DNA of 64,000 bases from Terriglobia bacterium (GTDB lineage Bacteria; Acidobacteriota; Terriglobia; Bryobacterales; Bryobacteraceae): positions 1 to 64,000 of the forward strand of contig JAIQFE010000018.1 in assembly GCA_020073445.1 (NCBI GenBank), read 5' to 3'. Shown piece after piece: positions 48,346 to 56,329 of this stretch. The notes beneath the pieces are model-generated. The model saw only the letters and a list, made by a program, of their open reading frames with translations, was not told the DNA's origin and did no database searches. The stretch's first letter is position 1, and every line of letters starts with the position of its first letter. A program made the position numbers and the translations under genes.

Positions 48346-50775
48346 CTACCGGTTCCAACCCTTTAGAAACCTAATGTTGTAGGCACGCCAATCGCGCTCG
48401 GCCGAAGAGTACTGGGGGGTCGCATATTCGATAAAACGATTGTGGTCCGTAGTGATTACGGGGTTTGTTTCTCTCACCATCGCAGCGACTCCCGCCGGGC
48501 TCACCAGTTCGCTCAGCGAGACCGTCTCGACTATGGAACGAGCGTGTTCCAGCTGCATATGTTCCGCAGCGCTTAAGCGTTCCGCGAGCTCGTCCAACCG
48601 GCGGTCAGGCTGAACCAGGGGATGATTCGCCGCGAGCAGCATGCCTTGTCCCGCGTACGACCAAAAGCTAACGTACGGAAACACAGACCGGGCGGTGGCG
48701 ATCGCCGAAGCAACTTCTCGCGGGCTGATTCGATGGAGTTGAACCCATTGCTGCAGGACTCCATCCGGCTCCAGCCGGCGATTTGCCAGCTCATAGAATT
48801 CCTTGGAATACAGATTTGTGGCTCCGGAAAACCAGATGGCAGTAAGCTCGACCGTGATCAAGTCGTAACGCGGCGCGACGCTCGTGAGGAGGAGATTTCG
48901 CCCGTCTTCCAAGGTGTACTTCACGGTCGGGTCCGTGAGGATTCCATGGTTCACGGGCGTGAAATCGGCTCCAGCGGCTCGAACAATTCCAGGCGATAAC
49001 TCAGCGATTTGGAGATCCTTGAATCCCAGTTCCTTCAAGACTCCCGCCGTGTGACCCGTGCCAAGGCCGATAAGCAAGGCCCGATCGAAATGCGTCGCAA
49101 ACAAGGCCGGGATCGCCGCGACCCCGAACTGGATGGGCAAGTCTCCCTCAGGATCGTCATTGCCCTGCAACTTGCCGTTTGAATACATGGAGTGCACGGC
49201 CCTGCCATCGGCGAACTTTTCTTCGACGACGGTCGTGAATCCACCTTGGATCTGCTCATCGCGAAAAACAATCGAACGCCGGCTTTGAACCGGGGGCGTG
49301 CCCGCGGGACCGCTGGCTTCACCGAAGTACATGGCGGCGCCGGACGTCAGGGACTGCCATTCCCAGTGACGTGGAATTGTTGCTACCGCGAACATTGCCA
49401 CCGAAAGAACCGCGACCGCTCGCGGGCTTGACCCGGCTCGGGGCTCCCGAAACCGGAAAACCAGGCAGAGCCCAGCGAGCGTGAGAATCACCAACTTGAT
49501 GGAATTCTCGGAGCCTATCGTCGGGATGAGTACGAACGTGGCTACCAACGCGCCGATCAGGCACCCAAGCGCGTTTGAAGCGCCCAGGTATCCGGCGAGC
49601 CAGGCGTGGCCGTCCCGTTCTCCCAGCGGGTTTCGCAGGAGTCGTGGATAAATCATGCCCAGCGTGGTGGCCGACGGCACAATCAGCAGTGCCGTGACCG
49701 CGAACCGGTACAGCTCACGGGCAAAGAATGTCTGGTAGAAGATTGGTGCCGGAATGACAAACAGCACCGGGACCAGATCCCACATCCAGAACTGGATCAC
49801 CAGAGTCACGGCGCAGAGCTGAAGAATAAACGAGGTGCGAATCGCGCGGGGACGATTCGCAATCCACGAGCCTGCGAGCAAGCCCATCAATACGGTTGCG
49901 AGCATCGCCGAAAACGCGTAGACGCTACCGCCGATAACCGCTCCAATCAGGTGGGTCCAGACGATCTCCAATGCGAAGAAAACCGCTCCGGAGAGAAACG
50001 ATGCGGTCAGCAGGACCGCGGTGTCCGCATCCATCGAATCGCCCGGACGCGAACCGCGCCGAAGCGAATCCGAGCCGCGCGGAAGCGAATCCTCGTTCGA
50101 CGCGCTCGCGGCCGAGTCTTCCATCTGGGAAAAACCCAAAGCGGCGACGGTTGAGCAAATTGCGAGGCAGATCCACATCGCGCCGCGAAGACCAATGGCC
50201 GGAATGACGAAGTAAGGCGTCACCAGTGCGGCCAGCAACGCACCTGCGAGGTTCCCGCTATAGGCGAGCGACCAGTTTCTGGTGTCTCTCGAACGTTCGT
50301 CATTCAGCGCCTGCGCAATGAGCGGAAAGGAGGCTCCCATCAGGGCGGCGATCGGCAGGACCAGCAGACATCCGCAGCCGAAGCGGACGGCGTACTTGCC
50401 GAGCTCGCTCGCGGCCAGATTCTGCAGCGGCGCGAGTATCTCGATCAACGGGTGAAGCAGGAACGAAAACAGAATGCAGGAGATCCCCACCAGAAGTTCC
50501 AGAATCGCGTAGGTTCTGAGCGGCTTTCGGATCCGGCCACGCTTGAGGAACTGCGCGGTGACCAGCCCTCCGAGCGCGAATCCAAGAAAGTACGTGAATA
50601 CCACTACCGCCGACGCGGTCGCCGTTGCGCCAACCAGGAGCGTGATGTACTTCTCAAGGCCTTGTTCGGCGAGGAGTCCGGTAAATCCAGTCATTCCGTA
50701 CAGAATGAGCGGCAACATCCCGCGTTGCGCGGACTTCTCAATCCTTTCGAAGCTCAGAACTTCGGTTGTCGCCAT
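48346..50775 (-). CDS. Membrane protein with fused spermidine-synthase-like domain
   Basis: An 809-residue protein. Residues about 17-460 carry 12 or more membrane spans of the fused MFS/spermidine-synthase type (GFTGLLAEQGLEKYITLLVG near the start). Residues about 500-800 form a Rossmann methyltransferase-like domain with LLIGLGTGHTAGVLKELG and IAELSPGIVRAA. In true spermidine synthases an Asp follows the YDLI strand; here the strand reads YDLITVELTAIW, so the usual catalytic Asp is not evident. Polyamine synthesis is therefore uncertain. The gene starts 8 bases after the carrier-protein stop and belongs to the dlt-like operon. Confidence 0.82.
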   Translation of the reverse strand: MATTEVLSFERIEKSAQRGMLPLILYGMTGFTGLLAEQGLEKYITLLVGATATASAVVVFTYFLGFALGGLVTAQFLKRGRIRKPLRTYAILELLVGISCILFSFLLHPLIEILAPLQNLAASELGKYAVRFGCGCLLVLPIAALMGASFPLIAQALNDERSRDTRNWSLAYSGNLAGALLAALVTPYFVIPAIGLRGAMWICLAICSTVAALGFSQMEDSAASASNEDSLPRGSDSLRRGSRPGDSMDADTAVLLTASFLSGAVFFALEIVWTHLIGAVIGGSVYAFSAMLATVLMGLLAGSWIANRPRAIRTSFILQLCAVTLVIQFWMWDLVPVLFVIPAPIFYQTFFARELYRFAVTALLIVPSATTLGMIYPRLLRNPLGERDGHAWLAGYLGASNALGCLIGALVATFVLIPTIGSENSIKLVILTLAGLCLVFRFREPRAGSSPRAVAVLSVAMFAVATIPRHWEWQSLTSGAAMYFGEASGPAGTPPVQSRRSIVFRDEQIQGGFTTVVEEKFADGRAVHSMYSNGKLQGNDDPEGDLPIQFGVAAIPALFATHFDRALLIGLGTGHTAGVLKELGFKDLQIAELSPGIVRAAGADFTPVNHGILTDPTVKYTLEDGRNLLLTSVAPRYDLITVELTAIWFSGATNLYSKEFYELANRRLEPDGVLQQWVQLHRISPREVASAIATARSVFPYVSFWSYAGQGMLLAANHPLVQPDRRLDELAERLSAAEHMQLEHARSIVETVSLSELVSPAGVAAMVRETNPVITTDHNRFIEYATPQYSSAERDWRAYNIRFLKGWNR

Positions 50776-50783
50776 TGGTATCG

Positions 50784-51035
50784 CTAGGCAACGCGCGTTG
50801 AGGCGATCAGACCGGCGATTTCGTCTATCGAATCGACAGTTCCCTGGTCGAACGGCCGGTCGCCGAAATCGAGACCATAGTGCTTTTCCAGGAACACCAC
50901 GATCTCAAGGACATCGATCGAGTCCAAGCGTCCGGAAAGCACCAGCGAGTCCGAGTCCGCGAAGGGGCCTTCATCATCTTTCTTGTGAAGCAGCGTTTTC
51001 ACAAAGGAACGCACTGCGTTTCGTTCGTCCATCAT
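50784..51035 (-). CDS. Acyl/aminoacyl carrier protein (DltC-like position)
   Basis: An 83-residue carrier protein with the phosphopantetheine attachment Ser39 in GRLDSIDVLEIV. The motif is the ACP/PCP type with Leu-Asp-Ser-Ile. Helix 3 contains FLEKHYGLDFGD. It lies between the MBOAT-like gene and the fused transporter gene, where DltC would be expected. It should be charged by the adenylating ligase at the head of the operon and deliver the residue to the membrane protein. GAGGTGA serves as Shine-Dalgarno. Confidence 0.85.
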   Translation of the reverse strand: MMDERNAVRSFVKTLLHKKDDEGPFADSDSLVLSGRLDSIDVLEIVVFLEKHYGLDFGDRPFDQGTVDSIDEIAGLIASTRVA

Positions 51036-51045
51036 TCACCTCGAT

Positions 51046-52485
51046 TCAATTTGTCCGGCCCGCCAGCCGGGTTAAAAACAATAAGTGCTCGTGGATCGGC
51101 ACGGTCCGCCGAGTCTCGTCGAACACTTGTAAGAAACAGAAAAACAGGATGACGCCGGCCAGGGAAAGAAACTGGAACCGCGAAGTCGATGGTTCCTGTG
51201 TCCGGGTGCGAGCCGACGTCTTTCGAATCTGCGATATCCCGATGCCGACCGCCAGCATGGTCGCGTAACACAGGTACACATGAAAGCCGGTCACGGCGCG
51301 CACGAACCCAAGCTCGGCGACGTAATGCACGTCCCGGATGAAGTGGAATAGCGGAATCCCCACTCCGACACTGACCCAGGTCGCGAACAGCATTCGGACG
51401 CGGGGGTGGCTCTTGAAGCACCGCGTGTAGACCGGAAAAAAGAAGAAATCGACGATCAGTTCCTTGAAATAATAGTAGTAGCGGTTCCAGAAATCGACGA
51501 CGGTGCGTGCCTGGAGCGGCCGATACGTGTTTCGCAGCAGCCTGAATCCGGCGAGCCGACATCCCGCCACCACGGTGTTCCCCCAGACTGCCATTCGCAG
51601 AACGGAATCGATGAAGCCGGCGAGCAGACTCGCCCAGCATACGTACCATGCGTATGGATGCCCAGCGGTGCTGGCTGCGATCGCGTCAGGCAACAGGGGA
51701 ATCCCAATCTTTTCGCGTACCGTATCGGCTACCGCGAAAGCGATGGCGAGCAGGAAGCTCCACGCGAGAAGCTTCAAACCCTTGAGCTGCACGATGGCGA
51801 ACTCCTCCGCGTTTTTCGCTTCCACGCGCCGCATCTGGGAGGGGCGCTTAAGAAACGGGACGGAAGAGGCGAATCCCATCGGCCATAAAGAGAACAGCGT
51901 CGCGGCCCCATGCCAGGCCCCATGCCAAGCGTGACGGGCGCCGGCAGGCGGCTCGCTCAACACAAAAGAGAGAAACCAAAAGCAAGCCGAAAGCGAGGCG
52001 ACGAACCCCCAACTCGCCACTCGCATCTGTCCCGCGGGCATGAGGATCGCCGTCGCGAGCCCCGTTGCGAAAAGTGCCAGAAGCGTCAGCCGAGGATTCT
52101 TCGCGACGACGCCTTTCGGCCATCGCCGCACCATCGCCAACAGGAAGATCGAGAGAACCACTACCAGTCCGACGCAGCCAATGCGAGTGAAAAGATCGAT
52201 GTTCGTTCCCGTACCGAACTCGACGATGGAAGGAAGCCAGCACACCCCTCCGGCCGCCATCAACAGCCATCGATACTCAGGCAGCAGGGAAATGCCCGCC
52301 AGAATGATCAGGACGCCGGGTTGCAGAACGCCCCGGAATGCAAAGATCGCCGCTGCGCAGGTCAGGATGGCGAGCTTGCCGGGGATCGTCTGGGCGAATG
52401 CCACGATGCGCGGATCGCGTTCGACGCGCGGAATCAGCGTTTGCGGCTCGGCCGGGGTCGGGAAAAGGATTGCCTGGGTCGACAC
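51046..52485 (-). CDS. MBOAT/DltB-like polytopic membrane protein, divergent
   Basis: A 479-residue membrane protein with about 11 hydrophobic segments. Residues 319-356 (RNTYRPLQARTVVDFWNR, then VDFFFFPVY) align by eye with the DltB pattern RxF-xP-x-R-x-x-EFWxRWHxSLSxWF. However, the FWNRWH position reads FWNRYY, so the first conserved His is replaced by Tyr. Downstream His381 and His387 (LFHFIRDVHYV) may correspond to the catalytic histidine of MBOAT acyltransferases. Start is GTG, 4 bases after the ligase stop, with AAGGGG upstream. Its role as an acyl or aminoacyl transferase across the inner membrane is inferred from context. A 12-base tandem repeat encodes HGAWHGA near residue 188. Confidence 0.6.
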   Translation of the reverse strand: MSTQAILFPTPAEPQTLIPRVERDPRIVAFAQTIPGKLAILTCAAAIFAFRGVLQPGVLIILAGISLLPEYRWLLMAAGGVCWLPSIVEFGTGTNIDLFTRIGCVGLVVVLSIFLLAMVRRWPKGVVAKNPRLTLLALFATGLATAILMPAGQMRVASWGFVASLSACFWFLSFVLSEPPAGARHAWHGAWHGAATLFSLWPMGFASSVPFLKRPSQMRRVEAKNAEEFAIVQLKGLKLLAWSFLLAIAFAVADTVREKIGIPLLPDAIAASTAGHPYAWYVCWASLLAGFIDSVLRMAVWGNTVVAGCRLAGFRLLRNTYRPLQARTVVDFWNRYYYYFKELIVDFFFFPVYTRCFKSHPRVRMLFATWVSVGVGIPLFHFIRDVHYVAELGFVRAVTGFHVYLCYATMLAVGIGISQIRKTSARTRTQEPSTSRFQFLSLAGVILFFCFLQVFDETRRTVPIHEHLLFLTRLAGRTN

Positions 52486-52489
52486 GATG

Positions 52490-53998
52490 CTAGACCCCTT
52501 GATCGAGCATCGTCGTTAAAGCTTTGCGGTCGAACTTACCGGTCATGCCTACAGGTAAAGCTTCGAGCGCGCGGATCTGGTCGGGAACCAGATGGTCGGG
52601 AAGGCGATCCTTGAGCGCCGTGCGGATCTGCGCGGTGGAAGATTCGGTGCCGCTTACGAACGCGACGATGCCTCCTGCGGAGCCGACTCGCAGCGGCCAC
52701 GCCAGCGCCACTACCGAGTTTGAGCAGCACACTTCCCGCAGGTGAGCTTCGATTTCCCCGAGCTCGACTCGGAATCCGCGAACCTTGACCTGGTTATCGA
52801 CACGACTGACGAAGTGGAATAAATCGTTCGCATCGCGATAGGCCACGTCGCCGGAACGGTACCAGCGTTTCCCGTCGATTATCGGGAATCGGGCTTCGGT
52901 CTGAACGGGATCGTTCCAATATCCGAGGGCGACCTGCGGGCCGCCGATCAACAGTTCGCCGGCTTGACCTACGAGGAGCTCGGCGCCGTTCTCGCCCACG
53001 ATCATCAGCTCCGTGCCTTTGTACGCGGTGCCGATCGCGACGATTCCGCGGCCGGGCGTGACCACTTCAGGTCCCGTGTACTTCACGCTGGTGCAGGCGA
53101 CCGTGGTCTCCGTCGGCCCGTAAACATTTTCGAGCGATCCGTTGGGAATCGCTTCCACCCACCGGTCCGCGGTGGTCGCCGGGAGGCCTTCGCCGCCGAA
53201 CATCGTATACCGCAACGCCGGAAAGATCCCGGGCTTTAGCATTCGCATCTGCTCCATGACGATGGCCACGGAGGGAGTCGAAAACCAAACCGTAATGCCT
53301 TCACTGCGCAGAAAATCTCGCGGCGCCATGGATTGCGAAGCGGGAACCACGCACAAAGTCGCTCCGCTCGCCCACGCCGTAAAGATGTTGGATACGGAAA
53401 TATCGAAGCTCAGATCGCAGGGTTGTGCCACGCGATCCTCCGTCGTTAGCGGGTAGCGTTCTTCCATGGCGGCCAGGAAGCAGGACACGCCCCGGCACGC
53501 AATCGCCACGCCCTTCGGCACCCCCGTCGATCCGGAGGTAAAGAGGATGTAAGCGGGATCCTCGCCGTCCACATCGAGCGGCCTACGGACGATAATCGCA
53601 GGAGAGATGTCGGCTACGTTTGCCGAGGGCGGCAACGCGTCGGGAGAAATGTTCGCCAGCGCTCGTTCTCCGTCAGAATCGAGCAGCACTGCATCCGGAT
53701 GGATCAGCTCCAGGACCTGGCGCAGCCGAGCCGGTGGAAGCTTCGGGCTCAGCGGAACATACGCGGCGCCCGACCAGCAGGTCCCCAGCAGACCCGCATA
53801 CGATTCCAAGGTGCGCCCTCCCAGGATCGCGACTCGCGTGGGCCGCTCGGGAACGGAACGAGCCAGCCAATCCGCGATGCCCTGAGCGCGCCGGGCCAAT
53901 TCGCCATAAGAATGGTCGACGCCATTAGCTCGCAACGCGGTGTGTTCCGGACGCCGTTCCGCGTGAGCGTAGAACGGCAGAGCGAGGTTATAGCCCAT
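52490..53998 (-). CDS. Amino-acid adenylating ligase (DltA-like)
   Basis: A 502-residue adenylate-forming enzyme. Core motifs: A3 ILFTSGSTGVPKG, A5 NVYGPTETTV, A7 YRSGDVAY, A8 FRVELGEIEAHL, A10 GKFDRKAL with the catalytic Lys. In A4, SFDISVSNIF keeps the Asp (residue 199) that binds the alpha-amino group, so an amino acid is the expected substrate rather than a fatty acid. Length and lack of fused carrier or condensation domains match DltA. It heads the operon with the MBOAT-like protein and carrier. Substrate identity is not readable with confidence. Confidence 0.85.
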   Translation of the reverse strand: MGYNLALPFYAHAERRPEHTALRANGVDHSYGELARRAQGIADWLARSVPERPTRVAILGGRTLESYAGLLGTCWSGAAYVPLSPKLPPARLRQVLELIHPDAVLLDSDGERALANISPDALPPSANVADISPAIIVRRPLDVDGEDPAYILFTSGSTGVPKGVAIACRGVSCFLAAMEERYPLTTEDRVAQPCDLSFDISVSNIFTAWASGATLCVVPASQSMAPRDFLRSEGITVWFSTPSVAIVMEQMRMLKPGIFPALRYTMFGGEGLPATTADRWVEAIPNGSLENVYGPTETTVACTSVKYTGPEVVTPGRGIVAIGTAYKGTELMIVGENGAELLVGQAGELLIGGPQVALGYWNDPVQTEARFPIIDGKRWYRSGDVAYRDANDLFHFVSRVDNQVKVRGFRVELGEIEAHLREVCCSNSVVALAWPLRVGSAGGIVAFVSGTESSTAQIRTALKDRLPDHLVPDQIRALEALPVGMTGKFDRKALTTMLDQGV

Positions 53999-54125
53999 CC
54001 TCTGCCAGATCGACGGTTTCCGCCCTATCCTTCAAGCTAGTTGGCAAGCCGTGCTATATCAGTCAGTTGCGGGGAGATTGGCCGCTTGAGACGGGAGCGT
54101 TTGCTACGATAGACGCAATAGAAAA

Positions 54126-55442
54126 ATGCCGGCCCGTCCCGATTACCGGTATCTTCGTAGCACGTGCTTCGCGCTTGCTCTCGCCCCGGCCTTGTGGGGC
54201 AGTTGCGCGGCAGGCCGGACGGCGCTTACCAAGAGCGACTACGCCACGGCCTTGAAGGAGTTCACCGCTTCGGCCGGCCAGGGCGACGCGTGCTCGCAGT
54301 TCAACCTCGGCGCCATGTATGAGCAGGCTCAGGGCGTTCCCCAGGATTTCCAACAGGCGTTGAAGTGGTACCGTCTGGCCGCTGACGGCGGTTACGCGGA
54401 CGCACAGCGCAGCCTCGCGGCGATGTACGCCGACAATGAAGGCGTTCCTCGGGACTACACCGAGGCGATCAAGTGGTTCCGTCTGGCCGCTGATCAGGGC
54501 GATGCGCAGGCTCAGCACAACCTCGGTCTCATTTACCAAGGGGGCAAAGGCGTTCCTCGAGACTACACCGAGGCGATCAAGTGGTTTCGTCCCGCCGCCG
54601 ACAAGGGTTATGCGGAATCCCAGTACAACCTCGGCGTCATGTATCACGAGGGTCAGGGCGTTCCGAGGGATTACGCAGAGGCCCTGCGATGGCTCCGTCT
54701 TGCGGCCGCGCAGGGTTATGCGGAAGCTCAGGCTAACCTCGGTGTGATGTACCACGAAGGGCAGGGCGTTCCCCAGGACGATAAAGAAGCTCTCAAGTGG
54801 TTCCGCCTCGCGGCCGACCAGGGAGATGCACAGGCTCAGTACGGTCTCGGCGATATGTACGACCAGGGGCAGGGCGTTCCGCAGAGCGATAAAGACGCGC
54901 TCAAGTGGTACCGCCTCGCCGCGGACAAAGGATTCGCGGCCGCGCAGTACAACCTGGGCGTGATGTACCAGAATGGCCAAGGCGTTCCCCGCGATGCCAA
55001 AGAGGCGATCAAGTGGTATCGGCTCGCAGCCGACCAGGGGGACGCGCAGGCTCGCCAGGTCCTTCCCACGCTGTACAAAGATTCGATCGAATGGCTTCGC
55101 AGCGCCGCTGGCCAGGGCTCGGCGTTGGCTCAAAACGCTCTGGGCGTGATGTATGCCCAGGGGTTGGGCGTTCCCGAGGACATCAAAGAGGCCGTCAAGT
55201 GGTGGCAGTTGGCTGCTGATCAGGGCGACGCCGATGCGCAGACCAATCTGGCTTTCCTTTACGAGATCGGGAGCGGCGTGAAGCAGGACTACGTGCAGGC
55301 GTATCTTTGGTACAGTCTGGTCGCCGACGCCTACTCGACCAACACGAACGCAGTCGAAGGCCGGCAATCGGTCGCGAAGAAACTGACGCCTGCCCAGTTG
55401 TCTGAGGCACAGGCATTGGTGAAGAACTGGAAGCCGAAGTAG
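54126..55442 (+). CDS. Exported Sel1-repeat protein
   Basis: A 438-residue protein with a hydrophobic N-terminus (about residues 10-30, probable signal peptide) and about ten 36-residue Sel1-like repeats. The theme is AQYNLGVMYxxGQGVPxDxxEAxKWYRLAADQGDA. One repeat (about 320) is shortened. Sel1 arrays are scaffolds for protein assembly in the periplasm or at the membrane. No Shine-Dalgarno is obvious. The DNA of the repeats is similar enough to produce a long antisense open frame (54063-55607), which is not a gene. It diverges from the dlt-like operon over 127 bases. Confidence 0.82.
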   Translation: MPARPDYRYLRSTCFALALAPALWGSCAAGRTALTKSDYATALKEFTASAGQGDACSQFNLGAMYEQAQGVPQDFQQALKWYRLAADGGYADAQRSLAAMYADNEGVPRDYTEAIKWFRLAADQGDAQAQHNLGLIYQGGKGVPRDYTEAIKWFRPAADKGYAESQYNLGVMYHEGQGVPRDYAEALRWLRLAAAQGYAEAQANLGVMYHEGQGVPQDDKEALKWFRLAADQGDAQAQYGLGDMYDQGQGVPQSDKDALKWYRLAADKGFAAAQYNLGVMYQNGQGVPRDAKEAIKWYRLAADQGDAQARQVLPTLYKDSIEWLRSAAGQGSALAQNALGVMYAQGLGVPEDIKEAVKWWQLAADQGDADAQTNLAFLYEIGSGVKQDYVQAYLWYSLVADAYSTNTNAVEGRQSVAKKLTPAQLSEAQALVKNWKPK

Positions 55443-55458
55443 CGCCTGATTCTTGACG

Positions 55459-55857
55459 ATGCGACTGGATCGGATGTACCATGCGGTCGTGCGTCGAGCG
55501 CTGGCCGTTGCGTTGCTGGGTTTGTTCAGCTTCTCGCTGATCCCGCCGTCGGCATTCGCTTCCGATCCCGAGGCCGGCCTGCCCGCCTGCTGCCGTCGCA
55601 ACGGCAAACATCATTGCACAATGCCGGTGGAGGGACCCTCTTCGGGCCCCGCGCTCCATGCCTCACCATGCTGTTCCTTCCCTGGCACCTCGGGTGTGAC
55701 GACATCGCCGAAGGCGGGGGTGCTAACAGCGCCTGTCGTCTCGTGCGTTTCGCACGCCAGCACGCTCGCGAAACGTCTGGAAGATGTAACGCCGCATCCG
55801 GTTCTCTTTCACTCCCCGCGCCAGCAGCGCGGCCCTCCAGCGCACTCCCTCTCGTAA
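55459..55857 (+). CDS. Small exported Cys-rich protein, copy 1
   Basis: A protein of about 132 residues with a signal-like hydrophobic segment (ALAVALLGLFSFSLIPPSAFA) and then the motif LPACCRRNGKHHC. A further CC pair and single Cys follow, and the protein ends in the basic-to-neutral tail QQRGPPAHSL. The CCRRxGxHxC cluster could bind a metal ion; this is inference. The start may be this ATG or one at 55474. The next gene is a paralogue with the same plan (RLPACCRRTGAHKC; QERGPPIRLS). No family function is known to me. Confidence 0.62.
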   Translation: MRLDRMYHAVVRRALAVALLGLFSFSLIPPSAFASDPEAGLPACCRRNGKHHCTMPVEGPSSGPALHASPCCSFPGTSGVTTSPKAGVLTAPVVSCVSHASTLAKRLEDVTPHPVLFHSPRQQRGPPAHSLS

Positions 55858-55901
55858 ACATCCGTTCCTGAAAATTTCCGAAAGTCTGAGAGAGCTGTCT
55901 G

Positions 55902-56294
55902 TTGTCTTTACGCTCAAAGTCTCGCCGTGCGGCGCGCGCATGTAGCTCGGTCGTTTTGCTGGCGCTCTTCTGCGCCTCGCTGATCAGCCCGCTGCTGTTC
56001 GCGTCCGATAGCGATTCGCGCCTGCCCGCTTGTTGCCGCCGGACCGGGGCGCACAAGTGCTCCATGGTGACCCCAAATTCCACCGGTCCCGGATGGTTTG
56101 CGTCGCCGTGCCGCTCCTATCCGGGTCCGCAAACAATGCCCACCCGCGCCGACGCGGGACCAGCGGCCGACTCCGACACCCGCGTTGGACTTGTTTCCAG
56201 TAAGCCGCCCCTACGGAACACCGGTGACAATCGCTACCGCGATGTGTTCGATCGCTCCCATCAAGAGCGCGGCCCTCCGATCCGCCTGTCCTAA
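55902..56294 (+). CDS. Small exported Cys-rich protein, copy 2
   Basis: A 130-residue paralogue of the preceding gene: signal-like segment (SSVVLLALFCASLISPLLFA), then RLPACCRRTGAHKCSM, a later CRSY, and the end QERGPPIRLS. The central region is diverged, which suggests an old duplication. The only available start is TTG at 55902, with GAGAG about 9 bases upstream. The TonB receptor gene starts 35 bases after it in the same direction, so the pair may serve or be regulated with that receptor. Confidence 0.6.
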   Translation: MSLRSKSRRAARACSSVVLLALFCASLISPLLFASDSDSRLPACCRRTGAHKCSMVTPNSTGPGWFASPCRSYPGPQTMPTRADAGPAADSDTRVGLVSSKPPLRNTGDNRYRDVFDRSHQERGPPIRLS

Positions 56295-56329
56295 ATCGCC
56301 AGATTTCGACAGGACGGGGAGGAAATACC

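Noticed and set aside
54063-55607. 514-codon minus-strand frame opposite the Sel1 gene
   Set aside because: It is repetitive only because the Sel1 repeats are; the plus strand has canonical repeats and a signal peptide.
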